Source: Isoetes taiwanensis
Lineage: Eukaryota; Streptophyta; Lycopodiopsida; Isoetales; Isoetaceae
Length of the DNA: 64,000 bases
NCBI GenBank assembly: GCA_021234155.1
Contig: JAJEKV010000107.1
Coordinates: 847,673-911,672 of the forward strand
Direction of reading: 5' to 3'
The notes under the pieces are model-generated. The model saw nothing but the letters and a program-made list of their open reading frames with translations, searched no databases and was not told the DNA's origin. Below, piece by piece: positions 21,299 to 33,351 of this stretch. The stretch's first letter is position 1; every line of letters starts with the position of its first letter. A program made the translations under genes and the position numbers.

Positions 21299-23192
21299 GG
21301 AATTTTTCCAAATAAAATTACCCTTGTTAGCATTCTTGATGCTGTGCAAGTACCCTTCAACTTTAATTGTTGGAATGCTCATGCATGCATGGATTATAGA
21401 TTTTGGATATGAAACGGACCTTGTAGTGGGTACCGCCCTTGTGGACATGTATGGAAGGTTTAAGAGGCGGAGGATGCTCAAAGGGTCTCGACAACCTTAA
21501 TCGAGAAGGATGTAATACTATGGACAGCTTTGTTAACAAACATGTTCACGGCATGGTCGCATCAAGGAAGCTTTTAAAACTGGCGGGATATGCATACGAA
21601 TGAGATCATGCCAAACAGAATCACATTTGTTGCTATTCTTGATGCTTGTGCCAAACTTGGAGACCACGATATTGCCTGAGACAATACATGACCGCATTGT
21701 TGATGTTGGACTTCACTCGGATGTTACCATTGTTGGACTTATCAACATGTATGCAAAGTCAAATATAAGTGGCAAGCCCAAGATCCATATAATAGAGATT
21801 AAGGTGATAGTCCATGCCTCCAACTCCTCGGGTCCCATTGTTATTTCTTGTACACAATGAAACAAACAATGAGATAACCCATTGTAGATGAACTTGTATC
21901 CAAGCCGGTGCAAAAGCAGTTGGTTATGACCCACGTACATCCGAAACCATGGCAAGACAACTTTGGTAAGGAGCAAACCTCGACAATGCATTCCCCATCA
22001 ATAAGTCAAAGTGAACAATGTCACGGGGATCATTCTTAAATGTACATGACCTGCTGCCTCCGCTTTGTAATTCCAATGCCAAGAACCAGGGGTCTTCTAT
22101 AAGCATCGGTAGATTGGCTTTAAAATGCATGACAAGCTGTACAAAGCAGTTACATGAGCCACAAGTGATTAAAAGACATGCAGGAATGTCAAATAAGCTC
22201 CAATTTGTCAACTTTGAAGAAGAACCCGATTACGCGATGATGTGTCCATCGGCACCTCAAAGACATAGGGACCCTACCAAACCTGAGAAAAGAGGATAAA
22301 AGCATAAAAACATTTCCATTTATTTAAGAGTAGATCAAAGCATCACTAGGGAGTCTAAGTACCTTTAACTCCACATCATAGGCTTCAAACTCTGCATTTC
22401 CATTTAATTTTCGTTCAACGATGCCAATCAACCTTATCTTTGCCCGGTATATATTACTTGAAGAACTCCGGTCAACTCCCTTGTTGAAGATTTTCACATT
22501 CTTAAGCCTACATTTTCCACACCTTTTCAAGGACAAAAAATGGAACTTAGAAGGGAAGAAAAAGTTAAAATGAAAAAATCAGAGGCAAAAACCTAAAAAC
22601 ACAGGGATCCTTAACCAACCACAGCTCCCCATTGACCGGTTTCCCCAAAGAACAATCGCTATCAAGTTCAATTATCATTATACCTTCCTATGTTTGATAC
22701 ATTCGCAACTAACCCTTCTTCAAAAAATGACATTAGGTTTTAGTTATATAGATAAAAAGGGGTTGTTGCATCTTTGTAAAAGAATATTTCTATGGCATAT
22801 CAAAGGAACTTGACCACATCTCTCGATTCTGCGAACTTCAATGAAATACAAGTTTTTAGAATTATTGGGATCACCATGGCCATTAGTGTCAACAATCGAG
22901 AAAAGGCACAGAGAGCGATTTTTTTTCTCTGCCGATAAGATGGAAAACACGCTACGGCCAATTTGCACTTAATTTGCAATCAATGTATTTACCAAGGATG
23001 TAGCAAGTTTACCTTCACATTCTCGCTTCAAGCTCTCCACAAAAGCGACCACCTCAAAAGCGACTTGCTTTGCTCCAACAAACGAAATGGACGCTGAGAA
23101 TGAAGCAAGCGGGCCAAACAAAACCGTGTAATCAAGCGAACAAAAACCCTAAAAAAAATTGGGCCAGCGAGATTTTTTATAAGAGAGAGAAA
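21299..23192. repeat. Tandem array unit 4
   Basis: About 1894 bases. The PPR frame is broken at many CAG/CTG sites, for example AGAGGCGGAGG at 21463-21473 where other units read AGAGACTGGAGG. Confidence 0.95.
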
Positions 23193-25084
23193 GGAATTTT
23201 TCCAAATAAAATTACCCTTGTTAGCATTCTTGATGCTGTCGATTACCCTTCAACTTTAATTGTTGGAATGCTCATGCATGCATGGATTATAGATTTTGGA
23301 TATGAAATGGACCTTGTAGTGGGTGCAGCCCTTGTGGACATGTATGGAAGGTTTAAGAGACTGGAGGATGCTCAAAGGGTCTCGACAACCTTAATCGGAA
23401 GGATGTAATACTATGGACGGCTTTGTTAACGGCATGTTCCGGCATGGTCGCATCAAGGAAGCTTTAAAACTTCTGGCGGGATATGCATACGAATGAGATC
23501 ATGCCAAAGAATCACATTTGTTGCTATTCTTGATGCTTGTGCCAAACTTGGAGAACCACGATATTGCAATGCACAATACATGACCGCATTGTTGATGTTG
23601 GACTTCACTTTCGGATGTTACCATTGTGATTTGGACTTATCAACATGTATGCAAAAGTCAAATATAAGTGGCAAGCCAGAAGATCCATATAATAGAGATT
23701 AAGGTGATAGTCCATGCCTCCAACTCCACATCCCATTGTTATTTCTTGTACACAATGAAACAAACAATGAGATAACCCATTGTAGATGAACTTGTATCCA
23801 AGCGGTGCTAAAAAACAGATTGGTTATGACCCCTGTACATCCGAAACCATGGCAAGACAACTTTGGAAGGAGCAAACCTCGACAATGCATTCCCCATCAA
23901 TAAGTACTGATGAACAATATCACGGGGATCATTCTTAAATGTACATGACTCTTTGCCTCCGACTTGTAATTCCAATGCCAAGAACCGGGGTCTTCTATAA
24001 GCATCTAAAGTGGCTTTAAAATGCATGACAAGCACTGTACAAACAGATTACATGAGCCACAAGTGATTAAAAGACATGCGGGAATGTCAAATAAGCTCCA
24101 ATTTGTCAACTTTGAAGAAGAACCATTACTACGCATGATGTGTCCATCGGCACCTCAAAGACATAGGGACCCTACCAAACACGTAAAGAGGATAAAGCAT
24201 AAAAACATTTCCATTTATTTAAGAGTAGATCAAAGCATCAGGCGGTCTAAGTACCTTTAACTCCACATCATAGGCTTCAAACTCTGCATTTCCATTTAAT
24301 TTTACGTTACAACGATGCCAATCAACCTTATCTTTGCCAAGATATATTACTTGAAGAACTCCAGGTCAACTCCCTTGTTGAAGATTTTCACATTCTTAAG
24401 CCTACATTTTCCACACCTTTTCAAGGACAAAAAATGGAACTTAGAAGGGAAGAAAAGTTAAAATGAGAAAATCTGGGCAAAAACCTAAAACATGGGATCC
24501 TTAACCAAACCACTCCCCATTGACCGGTTTCCCAAAGAACAACTGCTATCAAGTTCAATTATCATTATACCTTCCTATGTTTGATACATTCGCAACTAAC
24601 CCTTCTTCAAAAAATGACATTAGGTTTTAGTTATATAGATAAAAGGGGTTGTTGCATCTTTGTAAAAGAATATTTCTATGGCATATCAAAGGAACCGACC
24701 ACATCTCTCGATTCGCGAACTTCAATGAAATACAAGTTTTTTAGAATTATTGGCGATCACCATGGCCATTAGTGCCAACAATCGAGAAAAAGGCACTCAG
24801 AGCGAGAATTTTTTTTACTGGCGATAAAGGCGAGAAACACGCTTTACTGACAATTTGCACTTAATTTGCAATCAATGTATTTACCAAGGATGTAGCAAGT
24901 TTACCTTCACATTACGCTTCAAGCTCTCCACAAAGCGACCACCTCCAAAACGACTTGCTTTGCTCCAACAAGCGAAATGGACGTGAGAATGAAGCAAAGC
25001 GGGCCAAACAAAAACAGGTGTAATCAACGAACAAAAACCTAAAAAAAAAATTGGGACGCGAGATTTTTTGCGCCCAGAGAGCAA
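23193..25084. repeat. Tandem array unit 5
   Basis: About 1892 bases. Same layout, with many small differences at CAG/CTG and CG-rich positions. Confidence 0.95.
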
Positions 25085-25978
25085 GGAATTTTTCCAAATA
25101 AAATTACCCTTGTTAGCATTCTTGATGCCTGTCAGTACCCTTCAACTTTAATTGTTGGAATGCTCATGCATGCATGGATTATAGATTTTGGATATGAAGC
25201 GGACCTTGTAGTGGGTGCAGCCCTTGTGGACATGTATGGAAGGTTTAAGAGACGGAGGATGCTCAAAGGGTCTCGACAACCTTAATCGAGGAAGGATGTA
25301 ATACTATGGACAGCTTTGTTAACAGCATGTTCACAGCATGGCTGCATCAAGGAAGCTTTAAAACTTCTGCGGGATATGCATACGAATGAGATCATGCCAA
25401 ACAGAATCACATTTGTTGCTATTCTTGATGCTTGTGCCAAACTTGGAGACCACGATATTACCTGACAATACATGACCGCATTGTTGATGTTGGACTTCAC
25501 TCAGATGTTACCATTGTGACTGGACTTATCAACATGTATGCAAAGTCAAATATAAGTGGCAAGCCGAAGATCCATATAATAGAGATTAAGGTGATAGTCC
25601 ATGCCTCCAACTCCCTGTCCCATTGTTATTTCTTGTACACAATGAAACAAACAATGAGATAACCCATTGTAGATGAACTTGTATCCAAGCCAGTCTGCAA
25701 AAACAGATTGGTTATGACCCCTGTACATCTGAAACCATGGCAAGACAACTTTGGAAGGGAGCAAACCTCTGACAATGCATTCCCCATCAATAAGTCACTG
25801 ATGAACAATGTCACAGGGGATCATTCTTAAATGTACATGACCTGCTGCCTCCAGCTTGTAATTCCAATGCCAAGAACCAGGGTCTTCTATAAGCATCGGC
25901 AGTGGCTTTAAAATGCATGACAAGCTTTGTATAAAGCGGTTACATGAGCCACAAGTGATTAAAGACATGCGGGGAATG

Positions 25979-26890
25979 CCATCGATTCGCGTGGCTCGCG
26001 CCATTCTACGCGAGGCGAGCATGCATGCATTGCATGCGTCGCATGCATGCATCGCATGCATTTCTAAACCGTTCATCGGGTTGAGGGATCGCTACTTATT
26101 GCAGAGTTCTTCATCGGCGTTTCATCGGCGCTTTCTCATCTCGGCCAGGTATCCATGGCTCCCACCCTTCCCCCTTAAAATTGTTATTTATATGTTCATA
26201 TTTGTTATAATTGTCGGCGTGTAGCGCGTGACCAGCCCCCGCTTTTTTCGAGGTGTAAATGTTGTTTTTGTCGCATTGGCACGCATGACCAGCCCTCGCC
26301 GAGGTTTTTCTCTATTGGTTTTATGTTGGTGATGTGCAGGTCGGGGGTGATCTTGGCGGCCGGTATTCTCGGTGGGGCGTGGGTTTTTTTTTGGAACGTT
26401 TAGCAGCCCTCGTTGTCAAGCCCCTTGCCGGATTTTATCGCTAGGGTTTTTCCTCGAAAACCGAAGGGCGGGGTTTTTAATCCGGCGATAAACTCTCGGC
26501 GAAGTACACTAGCCAACATCTATAGCACACAATTTTATTTGGGGTCCGGGGTGTTATAAGCGGATATTCCCTATGTTTTCATTTTTGGGTAGCTCTGCGA
26601 TGTGCAGCTACCCACCCTATACCATTATTAGAAAAAGCTGGCGAGATGAATGAAAAGCGCTTTCTCATCTCTCAGCAGTATCCATGGCTTCTATTCTTTG
26701 ATCTCATGCGGAGGAGGGGCTTCTTCTTGCATGAGCTACGCTTTCTTGGCCTTTCCTATCCTTTCTAATCTCTTCTATCTTTGCCCTTTTGTCAAACCCT
26801 AGGACAATCTTCAACCTTTTCTCCTCGGATCTAGTATTTGAAGTTCTCTGGTATCGGGATGTTGTTGTGTTCATGCGAGTCGTAGTGCAA
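25979..26890. mobile_element. 912-bp insertion in array unit 6, solo-LTR-like
   Basis: Other units read ATGCRGGAATGTCAAATAAG without interruption. Here GAATG is followed by 912 unrelated bases and GAATG occurs again at 26891-26895, a five-base duplication. If the ends are set as TGCC...GTGCA, the element has the TG...CA ends of an LTR, with an imperfect target duplication. No TIRs and no coding frame are seen. Inside, GCTTTCTCATCTC plus TATCCATGGCT occurs twice, near 26130 and 26660. GC content is higher than in the array. A solo LTR is the best guess. Confidence 0.55.
26019..26061. repeat. GCATGCAT palindrome cluster
   Basis: Three runs of GCATGCAT-type sequence lie within 45 bases near the left end of the 912-bp insertion. 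CATGCATG is the RY element bound by plant B3 factors (ABI3/FUS3/LEC2 family). The density could also be a simple repeat. Confidence 0.6.
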
Positions 26891-26894
26891 GAAT

Positions 26895-26993
26895 GTCAAA
26901 TAAGCTCCAATTTGTCAACCTGAAGAAGAACCAGTTACACGCATGATGTGTCCATCTGGCACCTCAAAGACATAGGGACCCTACCAAACACAG
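26895..26993 (-). pseudogene. Antisense exon copy in unit 6
   Basis: Same exon as in the other units. The minus strand reads TTTGGTAG followed by GGT CCC TAT, giving GPYVFEVPDGHIMRVTGSSS and then a GT donor. It is uninterrupted in this copy and is among the cleanest versions for identifying the unknown antisense gene. Confidence 0.45.
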
Positions 26994-27217
26994 AAAGAGG
27001 ATAAAGCATAAAAACATTTCCATTTATTTAAGAGTAGATCAAAGCATCACGGGCGATCTAAGTACCTTTAACTCCACATCATAGGCTTCAAACTCTGCAT
27101 TTCCATTTAATTTTACGTTGCAACGATGCCAATCAACCTTATCTTTGCCCGCGGTATATATTACTTGAAGAACTCAGGTCAACTCCCCTTGTTGAAGATT
27201 TTCACATTCTTAAGCCT

Positions 27218-27399
27218 ATCTTATTAATTTACATGTCAAAGGGCTTTTAACCAAAGCCTTTAGACATTCTAAAACCATACTTTACTTACCTAAATATGCA
27301 TTTCGGTCCACGCAATTATTGCTATCTATCATAGCAAGAACTACATAGGACTCATAATCTTACAATTGCGGCCTCCCCAAAGCTTGTCTAAGAAATCCT
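27218..27399. other. ~180-bp segment unique to unit 6
   Basis: In the other units CATTCTTAAGCCTA is followed by CATTTTCCACACC and then TTTTCAAGGAC. Here about 180 different bases lie between the same borders. Either this is an insertion or unit 6 keeps the ancestral intron and the others share a deletion. Confidence 0.7.
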
Positions 27400-28042
27400 T
27401 TTCAAGGACAAAAATGGAACTTAGAAGGGGCGAGAAAAAGTTAAAATGAGAAAATACGGGCAAAAACCTAAAAACACGGGATCCTTAACCAACCACGGCT
27501 CCCCATCGAGCCCGGTTTCCCCAAAGAACAAGCGCTATCAAGTTCAATTATCATTATACCTTCCTATGTTTGATACATTCGCAACTAACCCTTCTTCAAA
27601 AAATGACATTAGGTTTTAGTTATATAGATAAAAAGGGGTTGTTGCATGCTGTAAAAGAATATTTCTATGGCATATCAAAGGAACTTCGACCACATCTCTC
27701 AGTTGCGAACTTCAATGAAATACAAGTTTTTAGAATTATTGGCAGATTAGTGTCAACAATCGAGAAAAGGCCTGTAGAGCCGAAATTTTTTACTGCTGAT
27801 AAGACAGAAACACGCTTACAACAATTTGCACTTAATTTGCAATCAATGTATTTACCAAGGATGTAGCAAGTTTACCTTCACATTCTGCTTCAAGCTCTCC
27901 ACAAAACGACCACCTCCAAAAACGACCTGCTTTGCTCCAACAAACGAAATGGACGCAGAATGAAGCAAGCGGGCCAAACAAAAACCGTGTAATCAACGAA
28001 CAAAAAAACCCTAAAAAAATTGGACGCGCGAGATTTTGCGCA

Positions 28043-28530
28043 CAGGTTATCCCAAAACTCCTTTATTACTATCCCTTATCCCTTATCTATTATCACTTCA
28101 CTAATATATATACAGGTATTAGATGTGTGGTTTGTCATCCCATGGCCATGTTCATAGAGATTAATCTTAGCCGTCGAATAGTTGAGATCAAGGGTTAGGA
28201 AGATTCCACCTCATGTGGTGCATGATGGGCATACACATGAAATTTTCTTTCTGATGAGGTGTCGTGCCACATGCCCTTTATTTTGTATGGGGGGCATGTA
28301 TGGGTTATGCATGGGCATCCACCTACCCCATGTCTAAACCGTTGGATGGGGGAAGGTGAAATCTGAGCCTTCAATACAAAGGTCGGAGAAAGTGCAAAGA
28401 AATTCTTTAAAAAAGGTAAGGTGGCACCTTTATTTAATGATAATGAGAGGTGAGGTGTCAAGGATAAGGAAGGTAACTTGAAATTAATGACGGGTGAGAT
28501 ATAATTTAATTCGTTTACTTGAAATTGGGT
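28043..28530. other. Unique right flank of the array
   Basis: No gene is seen. CATGCCC/GGGCATG-rich text near 28260-28330 (for example GTATGGGGGGCATGTATGGG) resembles that near 32700, suggesting a dispersed non-autonomous element, but ends could not be set. Confidence 0.4.
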
Positions 28531-29274
28531 GAGGTCGCCGGAGTTGCTGCGCTAATCCAATGTAAGTACCCCAGCTTCAGCCCTGCTGCCATAGCTTCGG
28601 CTATGGTGTCCACAACTTCTATGACTGATAAACCTGGCCGGCCCCTTCTGGACCAGCGCCTCTCTCAATTCGGCGGTTCTGTGCTAACTCCGGCTAATCC
28701 ATTTGATTTTGAAGGTGGAGCTATCAATCCCGTCGCTGCAATGGATCCAGGACATGTTTTTGATGCTGGTAAGCACCGATTTTGAACAAAATTTCTCAGA
28801 ATATCAATCTATGAAGATTATATCGATTTCTTATGTAACGTCCCCAGAATGGATCCAGATTCCGTTTTTAATGCAAGGAGCATGAGGTGCAGCAATAATA
28901 GGGGGCAAACGACAGATTTAAACCTGGCGTTCATCGCCATAGCTAATCTGATTGAATCTAGAAGGGTGCCCAGAACTGTAAAAAATATTGCAGCGGCAAC
29001 AGAAATTTACTCTGTATTGTTTATCAAACCGGAAGGGGTTAGAATTTAGGTGAGCCCAAAGGTTTTCTCGATCAAAGCAAGGGAATCGTTCCCTTTTGTT
29101 GTGCAGCCACAGGCCAGCTCTGGATCGATCCAGCTTTCTGGCGATCGTGGCCACCGGATTAGAATGCCGGTTTCTGTTCTTAAAAAGAGGACTTCTGCGC
29201 CTCCGTTTTTGTCGTCGCCATTTGCCGGAGTTGCATGGAAACGCCAATACAGATCATATATTTCTTATTTGTAG
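28531..29274 (+). pseudogene. Subtilisin-like protease (SBT2-type), C-terminal fragment
   Basis: Plant subtilases are secreted serine proteases. The fragment starts abruptly inside the catalytic domain, just after the usual GTSMATPH serine motif, with GVAALIQCKYPSFSPAAIAS. It continues with PFDFEGGAINPVAAMDPGHV, then YEDYIDFLCNVPRMDPDS, then the C-terminal fibronectin-like domain: [35 protein letters not shown] and [14 protein letters not shown]. The order and the GHRIRMPV ending fit the SBT2 group. The catalytic D, H and S are absent. An in-frame TAG at about 29047 replaces an expected acidic codon between GVRI and VSPK. About 50 odd bases with GTAAGC and TTCTCAG borders sit between DAG and YEDY. 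That is too short for a normal intron, so it may be a shrunken one. 5' truncation plus a stop make it a pseudogene. Confidence 0.85.
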
Positions 29275-30470
29275 CGGTGCTTTCCGTACCTGTAAACCAA
29301 GTGACATGTTAGCTGAATTGCAAGGGCGATTACCTACCGTGTTTTGGATTGAGGTCTCAAAGAGCTTACATATCTCAGGTTTTCTGTTTTCTGGGCTGCA
29401 TTTTGGTGCTTCTTACTAGCTTCTTACCACATTGTTCCCAATTTTTGTTTGTTGAGGATTGTTGTTGCTGATATATTTATTCATGATCGTGGGCATATAG
29501 AACTCATCTGGCTCTTGGGCGGCATACATCTTGGTGAAACCGTGCACTCTCATCAGCTCTCATACTCTGTATTTCACACTTTCACTCCCCATTTTGTAGA
29601 AAGAGCTTTTAAATGTCTGTTGTTACACATACATGTTCTTCCCATGCCAAATTGTCTTAATATATTGTGAGTGCTGCGTAAAGTTATTGGAGTGGTTTGC
29701 GAGTTTCATCTCTTTGATTGCAGCATAATGATAAGTCCCAGCATGATCTACATATTTGCCCTTTGAGATAATTTAGAGTCTCATGCTTTACTTTCAATGT
29801 CTGCTACTAAAAGCATATTGCTCCTTTTCTTGCAAATTTTTGTGCAATGTCTCAATGTTTGCAGGAATTGCAGCTTTCGCATAAGTTCCAAAATCTGCAA
29901 GCTCACAAAACTTTTTGGGAGTTGCAATGGTCATTTTCGGGACCACCAAATCGTTGCCTGTGACCAGAAGTTTGCTACTTCAAGTTGTTAGGAAAACATG
30001 CTCATATATATTTTGCCTAAAATTATGGTGTGCCTTATTTTGGTTATTATGCTAGCAGTATGCCCAATCATGCCGTAGTTGTGCTAGAAATTAATTTACT
30101 GATGTAAATACTTCTGTTTAATGACGTGTTCCTAACAATGAATCATTTTTTGCAGCCATAACTGGTTTGAGTGATGCGGCCCACAATGCTAGACACAAAA
30201 TGGTGTTTGTGTGATGCACTTGCAGTCAATAATTGTGTATGTTTAGTTGCACGAACCAAAGGCCTTAATCAGATGTCAATACTTACTGTTTTTCATGTGT
30301 GTACATGCATGATGATGTGTGCATGTGTGGGTATTTCATTGTAATGGGCCGATCACATGGGCGTTATGATTTTGGGAAATTTGAAGCCCGGTACCGCCTC
30401 AAGACCGAAGAAGATTTCAGTAAATGCGTTCACATAGGGTGACTATAATATACCCCAGCCTGATTTTAGA
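29275..30470. other. No supported gene
   Basis: AT-rich, possibly former 3' flank of the subtilase. Short frames show no motif. Confidence 0.4.
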
Positions 30471-30770
30471 AAGAATCGGATGCAACGCTTTCAGCCACAA
30501 TAAAATTGGCTCGGGTGAATCGGGATGCAACGCAGCTTTTCACCCACAATAAAATCGGCTCGGGGAATCGCTTCGGGGGACTAATAGGGACTCGAAATCA
30601 AATACGAAATGGAATAGGAATAATGATCTCAGGCTGGAATAGGAAGCGGAATAATCGTAAATCTTTGACAAGAAAAGCGAGTCCAGGCCGATTCTTCTAT
30701 TGCTTAGATTCTTGAATGCCGATTCTTCTATTGCCGATTCAAGATTCTTCTATTGCGATTCTTGTAACCA
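30471..30770. repeat. Short degenerate tandem repeats
   Basis: A unit near 45-50 bases (GGATGCAACGC...CACAATAAAATYGGCTCGGG) occurs twice at 30471-30567. From 30685 to 30770 the motif GATTCTTCTATTG occurs several times. Confidence 0.75.
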
Positions 30771-32566
30771 GACCACAAGAAATCTTTGCCTTGTGGGTGC
30801 GTTCACAAGGAAATCGAAATAGGATAAGCAATCTCACGCCTTTTGGACAATGCAAATGAAATGAAAAGAAAAATAATGGGAGGAATAGGGCGGATTGGAT
30901 CGAGAATAGGGCCGATTTGACCTTCTCTTTCAAGAATTTTCCTTTTAGTTTGTAGTTCATTCCCCTAATCCAACCGCCAGTTCTGCGGTGGGTTCATGTG
31001 AATGGGTTTTTCGTTCATCTTTGAAGTCTCCCGGTGAGTAAGCCACGATTCACCGCACCCAAAAATTGAAGGCTCAGCTTTCATGGCGCCATGAAGCTGG
31101 CGATCTTTGAATAGATTTTTAAGCGGCTGATTTTTTCTCTGCCATCGTATGCGGACTAATTTTGGGTTCATGTGAACGGCCCATAAGGCTGAACGATTGC
31201 TGCCATCAAACGGCTGAATGATTGTCAAACATTTAGATTGCTAGTCAGATCTTTGTAATGTTTGATGGTTTGTTTCTGCTGAGTTGATGGCTTGGAAGAT
31301 GTTTGAAGATTATTCGGTGTGACAAATTTTTGTGTTGGTTTATTTTTTATTACTCATGGTTGACTCCTGTAAATACAAGATGAAGATCCATATGATCGTA
31401 AAACAACAGCTATATGTGTTTCAAAATTATATGACATTAATGCTGAATTGGACTTCTGACAGCAGCTGGTTGTAGCAAATGCTATTACAACACTGGCAGA
31501 GATACATGCAGAAAACAAGTAGCAAATTTGTATTTGATCAGAGATACATGCAGAAAACAAGTTGCAAATTTGTATTTGAGATCACAGATCATACTTTATT
31601 CAAGCTCTTGGCTGCACTGAATGTGCACAGAGTAGAATTTCTTTCCATTCTTAGGACATTTCAGAAGAAATGTTTGGTCGTTTTTTTATAGTTGTTTGTC
31701 TCAACAAGGTTCACGCATGTAACACATATTTAGGGAGAAAGTGTGCTGTGCTAATAATAGATAATCAAATAACTGGTTACAGGACATAAGACTTCCATTA
31801 TGAGCTTATGCAAGATAATCAATATTTCGTTTGTTTAATTGGGTCCAGGTTTTTATGTTAGATACGTTGTCAAAGTAAAAGTACAAGGCGAAAGCAAAGG
31901 TTTTTATGTTAGATGCTATGTCACAACACGTCTTCGAGATGAAAACTCTGATGTAGTCTTATTTGCAATCAGAGGTGTCTCCCTATGAATCTTTTAGCCA
32001 GACAAGTTTTGTGCCTCATAGTTGAGCCAATAAAATGCTCTGGAACAAATTTACATTACTTATGGTCTAGAACGTCGTCTGTCTTTGATTTCTTGCTTCC
32101 AAATATTTTTGCTCTACGTCCTTTTCCAATCCACACCATTGCTGAGTTCGAGCCAAGGCTCTTTCTTAAGGTGGCAACAAATTAGCAAAGTCGAGAGGAA
32201 AGCCGAGAGGGTAATATTGCCAATAACTTCTTTGACCATGTGCTCCCTTGGTTGTTGGTAGTAAAAAAGGCGGCAACCTTTAACTTGAGGTTCTACATTG
32301 CTAGGAACGTGAAACGTGGAGGGCATATTTTATTATTGTTTTCTAGGAGGATCTTAAGGGAATGTCTGTATATAGTCCGCACTGGGTGTGCTTTTCAGTG
32401 AATCGCATTATCTTGGGGAACGTTAAAAGATTCCTAAAAGACCTTAGTGAATCTTATAGAATCTCTCTAAAATATTGGGTAGTCTTATCGAAATATTGGT
32501 AAACTTAGAAATCTTATAGAAACTTGAGAAATCTATACTACCAATATACGTACATTCGATAGTGTA
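30771..32566. other. No gene; several short tandem duplications
   Basis: A 42-bp duplication (AGAGATACATGCAGAAAACA and following bases) lies at 31498-31579. GGTTTTTATGTTAGATRC occurs twice at about 31850 and 31899. No recognisable coding sequence. Confidence 0.5.
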
Positions 32567-32605
32567 TACTCCCACATAGTATAAAGACTTGTATATATAT
32601 ACAAT
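32567..32605. repeat. Dispersed repeat edge, first copy
   Basis: AAAGACTTGTATATATATAC and AATTATAT occur here and again at 39750-39778 in the same direction. The bases before them are unrelated, which suggests the start of a shared non-autonomous element. Confidence 0.55.
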
Positions 32606-33350
32606 TATATTATGGGTCCTATGGGGGGGTGAAAGTTGTGTAGAGATTCATCCCGTCCGATTTTTCGAGGTGTCACGACAATAGCCCTTGGATTTGATGG
32701 GGGTATGCATGGGGCATGGATGGGGCATGCACCCCATCCCTCCGGCCGTCGATCGGAGACGCGTGAAATCGTGGCCTTTTGATTTTAGGTTAAGAAAGGT
32801 CTGCGAAATTGTTGGTAAAGATTGATCACCGCCCATCCTCTCGAGATGGGCCGGTCCGACATTGACACTTCAATCAACCCCAAGCAGCCCCTTTTATTTG
32901 GGGCTTTTGATGTGGCCCGTTAGATCTAAGGATTCAATTGGGGCATTTTATGTAGACCGTCCATCCTTAAAATTAGGGCATTTTATATTTAATGTCTATT
33001 AAATATTGGATGTTTATTAAATATTGGATGTTTATGTCAGGCTGGGATGTCAGAATGTTATTGCCCTGCCCATGGAATAGGGTCGGCCTGAGATGTCTGA
33101 AAAGTGGTATCAATTAAGCCCCCAAATTTCTCGGCTTATCTGCAATCGGATTTCTCGGCTTATCTGCCGAAATTGCATCTTCGGCATTCCGCCTTTGATT
33201 CAAGGCCGCCTGGGCTGTGCATTTTGAGGCTGCCGTAACAAGCTGGGCGCTCTGGCCATACATATTTTGTTGGGGATCTTCAGTTACTTTTTTTTTTTCT
33301 TTCGTTTGTGGAAGAGCAGTCGGGAAGAAATGGCTTTGACGTGGTGCTTT
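32606..33350. other. No gene; two short tandem duplications
   Basis: ATTAAATATTGGATGTTT is duplicated at 32998-33033 (period 18) and ATTTCTCGGCTTATCTGC at 33126-33167 (period 24). Text near 32640-32830 (CCGTCCGAT, CATGGGGCATG) looks like the interior of a non-autonomous DNA element. Confidence 0.5.
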
Positions 33351-33351
33351 T

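Larger units (their letters stand above)
25085..28042. repeat. Tandem array unit 6 with two insertions
   Basis: About 2958 bases. After removing 25979-26890 and 27218-27399 it has the usual length. It ends at GATTTTGCGCACAG, after which the sequence is unique instead of returning to the PPR block, so this is the right edge of the array. Confidence 0.9.

Noticed and set aside
15655-28042. CRISPR-like or satellite-centromere array
   Set aside because: The units are 1.88 kb long and contain gene pieces; there are no short repeats with unique spacers and no satellite-sized monomers.
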